NCBI GenBank assembly: GCA_021200895.1
Contig: JAJQFX010000080.1
Location: forward strand, 1 to 10,007
Length of the DNA stretch: 10,007 nucleotides
Origin: Clostridiales bacterium
GTDB taxonomy: Bacteria; Bacillota; Clostridia; Oscillospirales; Oscillospiraceae
Direction: 5' to 3'
In this document: piece after piece, positions 6,519 through 10,007 of the stretch
Layout: each line of letters starts with the position of its first letter
Position numbering within the stretch: position 1 is the first letter of the stretch
The notes under the pieces: model-generated
What the model saw: the letters and a program-made list of their open reading frames with translations, nothing else
Database searches by the model: none
What the model was told of the DNA's origin: nothing
Position numbers and translations under genes: made by a program

Positions 6519-6795
6519 ATTCAGGTGCATCGATTCCCTCGTTTTTACGCCCACAGCCGTCTTTCCGCCGCCCAGACACATACAGACACCAGCCGATGGC
6601 AAACGTCACCACGCCGCCAACTGCCAGCACAGGCGCTGGCCAGTTGAGCTGCCCGGTCTGGGGCAAAGTCGTGTCAGAGGATGCGGTGGTCGTTGTTGTG
6701 GTGGTGGTTGTGGTCGTTGTGGTGGTCGTGGCGGCGGTGAGTTCCACCTTTGGGCTGGCATCCACCGCATAGACCCAGGCATCCCCCCTCGGCAT
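6514..6795 (-). CDS. Minor pilin, C-terminal fragment (pilin motif, Thr stalk, LPQTG)
   Basis: This open segment encodes 93 residues from an ATG at 6795, which is created by the local sequence and has no convincing ribosome binding site. From GDAWVYAVDASPK onward it continues the preceding pilin domain. It then gives the threonine stalk, LPQTG, the hydrophobic span and the tail RRKDGCGRKNEGIDAPEC. That tail is longer and less basic than the short K/R tails of the other two anchored proteins here. The stop TGA at 6514 lies 56 nt before the ATG of the giant adhesin. It is best treated as the 3' part of the gene starting at 7267. Confidence 0.72.
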   Translation of the reverse strand: MPRGDAWVYAVDASPKVELTAATTTTTTTTTTTTTTTASSDTTLPQTGQLNWPAPVLAVGGVVTFAIGWCLYVSGRRKDGCGRKNEGIDAPEC

Positions 6796-7267
6796 AGGGC
6801 ACAGTCACCAGGAAGGGGGAGAAGCTGTTATAGCCGGTGGACTGGCCGGTCTGCACCACCAGGTACAGCCCCAGCGCCAGTGTGTCAAAGCGAGCCGTGC
6901 CGTCTGCGCCGAGGGCGGCGGTTGTGCCGCCAATGCCGCTGGCCGCCACATAGTCCGCCAGCGATGCGGCCAGGGAGGTGTCCTCCACGTCCAGCGTCTC
7001 GGTGCAGCCGGAGAACGCCTCCGTGTAACGATAGGCCATATCGCCGTCCTCCAGGCAGAGCGCCGCTACCTGATAGAGGGTCACGGCCCCATCCGTCACG
7101 GCGTTGCCGTCTCCGTCCTCCAGAGTCAGGCGCACAGAGCCGGTCTGGGTAAAATCCAGGGTCGCGCTGTCCGCCGCGGCGCAGGCAACCGCGCCAAGTC
7201 CGCAGGTCATTGTGACGATGAGCGCCAGGGCCAGCACATATCGAACCGCTTTCCAACAAACGTTCAT
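6674..7267 (-). CDS. Minor pilin, N-terminal fragment (signal peptide and pilin domain)
   Basis: This open segment encodes 197 residues. Residues 1 to about 161 are authentic: a signal peptide (MNVCWKAVRYVLALALIVTM and on to ACAAADSA), then a compact pilin domain with TLYQVAAL, GLYLVVQT and FLVTVPYAEG. After the G6 tract the reading slips, and the remaining His- and Asn-rich residues (HDHHNDHNHHH) are an out-of-frame reading of threonine codons, not a real histidine tail. Ended this way, the product would have a signal peptide but no pilin-motif lysine, no LPQTG and no membrane anchor, so it would be secreted and lost from the pilus. Confidence 0.75.
   Translation of the reverse strand: MNVCWKAVRYVLALALIVTMTCGLGAVACAAADSATLDFTQTGSVRLTLEDGDGNAVTDGAVTLYQVAALCLEDGDMAYRYTEAFSGCTETLDVEDTSLAASLADYVAASGIGGTTAALGADGTARFDTLALGLYLVVQTGQSTGYNSFSPFLVTVPYAEGGCLGLCGGCQPKGGTHRRHDHHNDHNHHHNNDHRIL
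6685..6729 (-). repeat. Fifteen-codon threonine tract
   Basis: Fifteen ACN codons in a row use ACC, ACA and ACG mixed, so the protein tract is kept while the DNA is not a pure trinucleotide repeat. It sits directly before LPQTG and would act as a stiff, possibly glycosylated stalk across the cell wall. Slippage is still possible because ACC and ACA runs occur within it. Confidence 0.85.
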
Positions 7268-7277
7268 GCGAATCCTC

Positions 7278-8126
7278 CTAACTCCTCTTTTTCCTCCTGG
7301 TGACGACTAGCAGCCAAATCAGCAGCGCCACCAGGATCAGCGCAGCCAGCACCGACGCCACGGTGAAGGTGTCGATTTTGTACGCCTCGGCGGTCACGCG
7401 GAGGATGGGTTCATCCGTCGTCTCTATCCGCACGCCCCGCACCAGCAGGCGGTGGGTATTGATGCCGTAGGGCGTGCAGGTCATCAGGGTGCAGTAGTCC
7501 TTCCCCTCCTGGACGCACAGGTTTTTCAGGTCGTCCGGCTCGACGATGGCAATTTGGTCTACCTCATAGGTCAGCACCCTGTCCAGCACGGTGATGGTGA
7601 AGGTGTCCCCCACCTCCAAATCGTCCAGGTTGGTGAACAGCAGCGCGCTGGGCAGGCCCCGGTGGGCGGAGATGACCGCGTGGGTGCTCTCGCCGCCCAC
7701 CGGCAGGCTGGTACCCTCCAGGTGCCCCGCGCCCACTTGTAGGACGTTGACATCGGTGCCATGGTAAATGGGAAGCTGCACGTCTATCTTCTCGATGGTG
7801 ATGTAGCCCATGACGCCGGTGCCGGTGATGTCCAGAATGTCCCAATAGTCCTCGTCCACCAGGTCGGGGTGGGAGATGGCGGTGGCGGAGCCGACGGCGT
7901 TCAGGGCCTCGTTATACGCCTCCGCCGCCTGGAACCAGGCGCTGTAATCCTCCTCGGTCATATCGTCCACAGCCGAATCATAGGTGGACACGATTTGGGT
8001 CGTGACCCGGTGGTTCCACCAGTTGCTCACCGTGGGATAGAGCAGCACGGCCAGCCCTACGAAAAATGCGGCAATCAGGAGCGCGGTAGACCGGGAGCCG
8101 TTTTCCTTCCGTTTCATCTGATTCAT
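7278..8126 (-). CDS. Class C (pilus-polymerising) sortase
   Basis: This membrane transpeptidase cleaves sorting signals between Thr and Gly and joins pilins covalently on the outer face of the membrane. Counting from ATG 8126, the protein is 282 aa, with an N-terminal membrane segment (about 14-30), the catalytic His155 (AVISAHRG), Cys217 (TLMTCTPYG) and Arg226 (NTHRLLVRG). A second membrane segment at about 240-264 ends in RRKKRS and is the mark of class C. LPIYHGT, GHLEGTSLPVGGEST and LPSALLFTNL are family motifs. The usual lid motif (Asp-Pro-aromatic) ahead of the catalytic core is not seen; the matching stretch reads SHPDLVDEDYW. A GGGAGAGG site lies 10 nt before ATG 8126. A TTG at 8132 and an ATG at 8117 are other possible starts. 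It is the only sortase visible, so it probably handles all three substrates here. Confidence 0.95.
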   Translation of the reverse strand: MNQMKRKENGSRSTALLIAAFFVGLAVLLYPTVSNWWNHRVTTQIVSTYDSAVDDMTEEDYSAWFQAAEAYNEALNAVGSATAISHPDLVDEDYWDILDITGTGVMGYITIEKIDVQLPIYHGTDVNVLQVGAGHLEGTSLPVGGESTHAVISAHRGLPSALLFTNLDDLEVGDTFTITVLDRVLTYEVDQIAIVEPDDLKNLCVQEGKDYCTLMTCTPYGINTHRLLVRGVRIETTDEPILRVTAEAYKIDTFTVASVLAALILVALLIWLLVVTRRKKRS

Positions 8127-8149
8127 GCTCAATGGGCCTCTCCCTGCCG

Positions 8150-8176
8150 CCGCCCGACCCGACCGGGGCCGGGCGG
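8150..8176 (-). other. GC-rich stem-loop between backbone pilin and sortase genes
   Basis: Seven paired bases (8150-8156 with 8170-8176) extend by three more after one mismatch, giving a very stable hairpin just before the sortase ribosome binding site. No T tract follows. A weaker stem, GCTGT/ACAGC (8201-8205 with 8222-8226), lies closer to the pilin stop. Such hairpins can protect the pilin mRNA end and lower downstream expression, which would suit a backbone pilin needed in excess of its sortase; that role is inferred. Confidence 0.5.
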
Positions 8177-8231
8177 ACAGGTATGGTATCGGAACTGTTC
8201 GCTGTTAGCCGTTCGCAGCCGACAGCGGCCC

Positions 8232-9935
8232 TCAGTCGCCCATGCGCTTGCGGGTGATGAGCAGAACCACCGCGCCGACCACCAACACGCCGCCCACGAC
8301 GTAGAAGATGGTGGTGCCGATGCCGCCGGTGGAGGGCATGGCGACACCTGCCTTGTTCACAATGGTGGCTTGGATGATGCCGGTATCTGCGGTAGCGGTC
8401 AGGTCTTTGGTCGTCCCTTCCACTTCGGCGGTGGCAGACAGCGTATTGATGGAGTTATAATCCTGGGTCAGGTCGGTGTCGCTAGTGAGCTGGTTATAGT
8501 TGGCGGTGATAACGAGTTTAACGTCGCTGGTCAGCTTATTGTAGCCGGTGGGGGCGGCAGTCTCGGTCAGGTAGTAGGTACCAGCGTCCAGGCCGGTAAT
8601 GGTGATTTTGCCGCTCGAATCAGAGGTCAGTACAGTAGCGTCAGCCTCCGTCGTCGTCCAGGTGATTGCTCCGGTGGTGGAGTTAATTACGGCGTATTCC
8701 TTCTCGGGAGTGCTGTCACTGGAATAACGATACAGCTTGAACTTTGCGCCTTCCAGCGGGGTGGGAGTGGTCTCGCCGTCTGTCTTGGTCACGTCCAGTT
8801 TATAAGTCCAGGTGTAGACAGTGTCCTTCACGGTGGTACCGGTACCAGACCCGTTGGGGTTGTTGGAATATCTCAGGGAAACCTCGTTGGAGTTGCCGGT
8901 GCTGCCAATAACGGCATTCTTGTTCAGGGTGGCCTGGAACTCAACGGCGATGATGGAACTCGCGGTGACGGTGATGGTATTGCCGTCTCCATCTTTTAGC
9001 GCATTGGTGTCGGTGATGGAGATGGTGATGGCGGTGCCGGTGGTCGCATTATAGGTTCCGATGGTCGCAGTATACCCGGAGGCGACCGTGGTGCCGGTAA
9101 TCGTCGAATCACCCGTCACGGTGCTGTCCACACCCTCAACGTACCTGTAGGCCAGATATTTTTCATAGTCGCTTCCGCTGTCAAATACTTTGACGACCAC
9201 GGAGTTAGCCGTGTAGGTCAGCCCCGCCGACAGTTCATCGTTAAAGGTCAGCGCGTAGGTGGTGTAGTCCGCATAGTTGCTGGGCAAGGTGGCCGCCAGG
9301 TAATAGGTCACGGTGTCGCCGATGTTCACGTCCAGGTCGCTGACCGCCTTATCTACCGTAGGCACGTCGGACTTATCATTGGCGGTGACGGATGCGCTGT
9401 CCGCAACGGCCAGGATGTAATTCGTGTATGCGCCGTCCGTGGGGACGGTGGTGGTCTGAATCAGGTAATAGCCGGAGTTGTTGACCGTAATGCTGTAGGG
9501 GGAGGTGGTGCCGGATGTCGTCCCGGTGCCGGTGATATACTTCGCAATCACTTCGGCAAACGCCTCAGCGACGGCGCTGTTGCTACTATACCCTGCCAGC
9601 ACTGCCGCCACATCGGCAGCAGAAGTCAGGGCAGTACCGTTATTTTTGAAGGGATAACTGCTGCCCTCTGCTATGGTCGCTAATTCTTCATAGAGGGTGG
9701 AGAACTGAGTTTGGTCGATATTGCTGCCCCATGTGATGTCAACCAGCACTGTCTTGCTGTCATAAGTTGACACATCGCCTGCGAAAATCTGGTAGGCGGT
9801 GTACTGATAGCCGTCGGTAGTGTTGCCTTCAATACTGATTTTGTAGCTGCCGGAGGTTGCAAACGCGGTGCAGGTCAGTCCGAGGGCCATGACCAGGGCC
9901 AGCAGGACGCTGGTGAGCTTTTTCAGGGTTTTCAT
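8232..9935 (-). CDS. Backbone (major) pilin, SpaA-type isopeptide fimbrial protein
   Basis: This 567-aa protein should be the repeating subunit of the pilus. ATG 9935 is chosen because AAAGGAG (9943-9949) lies seven bases before it; the ATG at 9941 is only one base away from that site. Layout: signal peptide (1 to about 28, ending TAFA-TSG), an N-terminal domain to about 185, a pilin-type motif VPTVDKAV with Lys196, a middle domain with FNDELSAGLTYT (231-242) ending near NEVSLRYSNN, and a Cna B-type domain from about 378. In that last domain Lys384 (DVTK), Glu458 (YYLTETAAPTGY, the E-box) and Asn527 (IVNK) are placed as expected for an internal isopeptide bond. MPSTGG at 533-538, a hydrophobic segment and RKRMGD complete the anchor. 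Met in place of Leu in the sorting signal is unusual but tolerated in some pilins. It is first of the visible operon genes; any promoter lies beyond the window or is not recognisable. Confidence 0.93.
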   Translation of the reverse strand: MKTLKKLTSVLLALVMALGLTCTAFATSGSYKISIEGNTTDGYQYTAYQIFAGDVSTYDSKTVLVDITWGSNIDQTQFSTLYEELATIAEGSSYPFKNNGTALTSAADVAAVLAGYSSNSAVAEAFAEVIAKYITGTGTTSGTTSPYSITVNNSGYYLIQTTTVPTDGAYTNYILAVADSASVTANDKSDVPTVDKAVSDLDVNIGDTVTYYLAATLPSNYADYTTYALTFNDELSAGLTYTANSVVVKVFDSGSDYEKYLAYRYVEGVDSTVTGDSTITGTTVASGYTATIGTYNATTGTAITISITDTNALKDGDGNTITVTASSIIAVEFQATLNKNAVIGSTGNSNEVSLRYSNNPNGSGTGTTVKDTVYTWTYKLDVTKTDGETTPTPLEGAKFKLYRYSSDSTPEKEYAVINSTTGAITWTTTEADATVLTSDSSGKITITGLDAGTYYLTETAAPTGYNKLTSDVKLVITANYNQLTSDTDLTQDYNSINTLSATAEVEGTTKDLTATADTGIIQATIVNKAGVAMPSTGGIGTTIFYVVGGVLVVGAVVLLITRKRMGD

Positions 9936-9942
9936 GTTCATT

Positions 9943-9949
9943 CTCCTTT
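9943..9949 (-). promoter_or_regulatory. Ribosome binding site that sets the backbone pilin start
   Basis: AAAGGAG (minus strand) lies one base from the ATG at 9941 and seven from the ATG at 9935, so it supports the second. The remaining 58 bases to the window edge hold no clear -10 or -35 pair, so the operon promoter is probably further upstream. Confidence 0.7.
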
Positions 9950-10007
9950 ACGCAAAGTTTGGTTGGAAGGGTCTGGGTGTTGCCTGGGTACAGTGTGAGG
10001 TCGGGAT

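Larger units (their letters stand above)
6514..7267 (-). pseudogene. Minor pilin with LPQTG anchor, frame broken once
   Basis: Removing one G from the G6 tract at 6783-6788 joins two open segments into a 250-aa protein. It begins at ATG 7267 with AGGAGG (7274-7279) six bases upstream; that site overlaps the sortase stop codon, implying coupled translation. Parts in order: signal peptide (1 to about 31), a beta-rich SpaA-like domain (about 40-172) with GLYLVVQT and FLVTVPYAEGD, a pilin motif WVYAVDASPK with Lys173, 15 consecutive threonines (180-194), LPQTG (201-205), a hydrophobic segment and a basic tail. The pattern matches small accessory or base pilins of sortase-built pili, with Lys173 the likely joining residue. 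Whether it caps, branches or anchors the fibre cannot be told. It sits between the sortase and the giant adhesin gene. Confidence 0.82.

Noticed and set aside
6674..6729. A His/Asn-rich C-terminal tail that looks like a metal-binding segment
   Set aside because: It is the wrong-frame reading of the fifteen threonine codons after the G6 tract.
7761..8999. A 412-codon open frame on the plus strand opposite the sortase and backbone pilin
   Set aside because: It is antisense to two well-supported genes, has Gly/Val-rich low-complexity content caused by their codon bias, spans the gap between them, and has no recognisable motif.

Overview
The window looks like a chromosomal segment of a Gram-positive, low-oxygen gut-type Clostridia, probably an Oscillospiraceae relative. 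This is inferred, not proven, from four things: LPXTG-type sorting signals, a class C sortase, strong AGGAGG ribosome binding sites, and GC-rich genes beside an AT-rich intergenic region. About 9 kb is one minus-strand operon for a sortase-assembled (covalent) pilus. A small divergent gene pair lies at the left end.

Left end (1-940). A truncated HXXEE-family membrane protein gene (minus) and a TetR-type regulator gene (plus) diverge from a 176-bp AT-rich region. That region carries two near-consensus promoters whose -10 boxes overlap, plus a 14-bp direct repeat (GTTAAAGTCAACAG) that could be an operator. A perfect 15-bp stem-loop flanked by T tracts on both strands ends both the regulator gene and the converging pilus operon.

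Pilus operon (9935 down to 968, minus strand). The order is: a 567-aa backbone pilin with an MPSTG sorting signal; a single class C sortase; a roughly 250-aa minor pilin with a 15-residue threonine stalk and LPQTG; and a giant surface protein of about 1,829 aa with LPSTG. The giant protein has, in order, an N-terminal membrane or signal segment, six Cys-His-His-Cys repeat units, a CHAP-like domain that appears to lack its catalytic Cys and His, an acidic Ser-Asp linker, several Ig-like adhesin domains, a SpaA domain, two Cna B-type domains and the LPSTG anchor. The expected picture is that the sortase polymerises the backbone pilin through its pilin-motif lysine and joins the minor pilin and the giant adhesin as accessory, tip or anchor subunits.

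The sequence as given breaks two genes with three single-base frameshifts: an extra G in a G6 tract in the minor pilin, one missing base near 5883 in the giant protein, and an extra C in a C4 tract near 1972 in the giant protein. Each lies where family motifs continue cleanly in the new frame. They are either indel errors in the sequence or real on/off changes in the pilus genes, and the sequence alone cannot decide.
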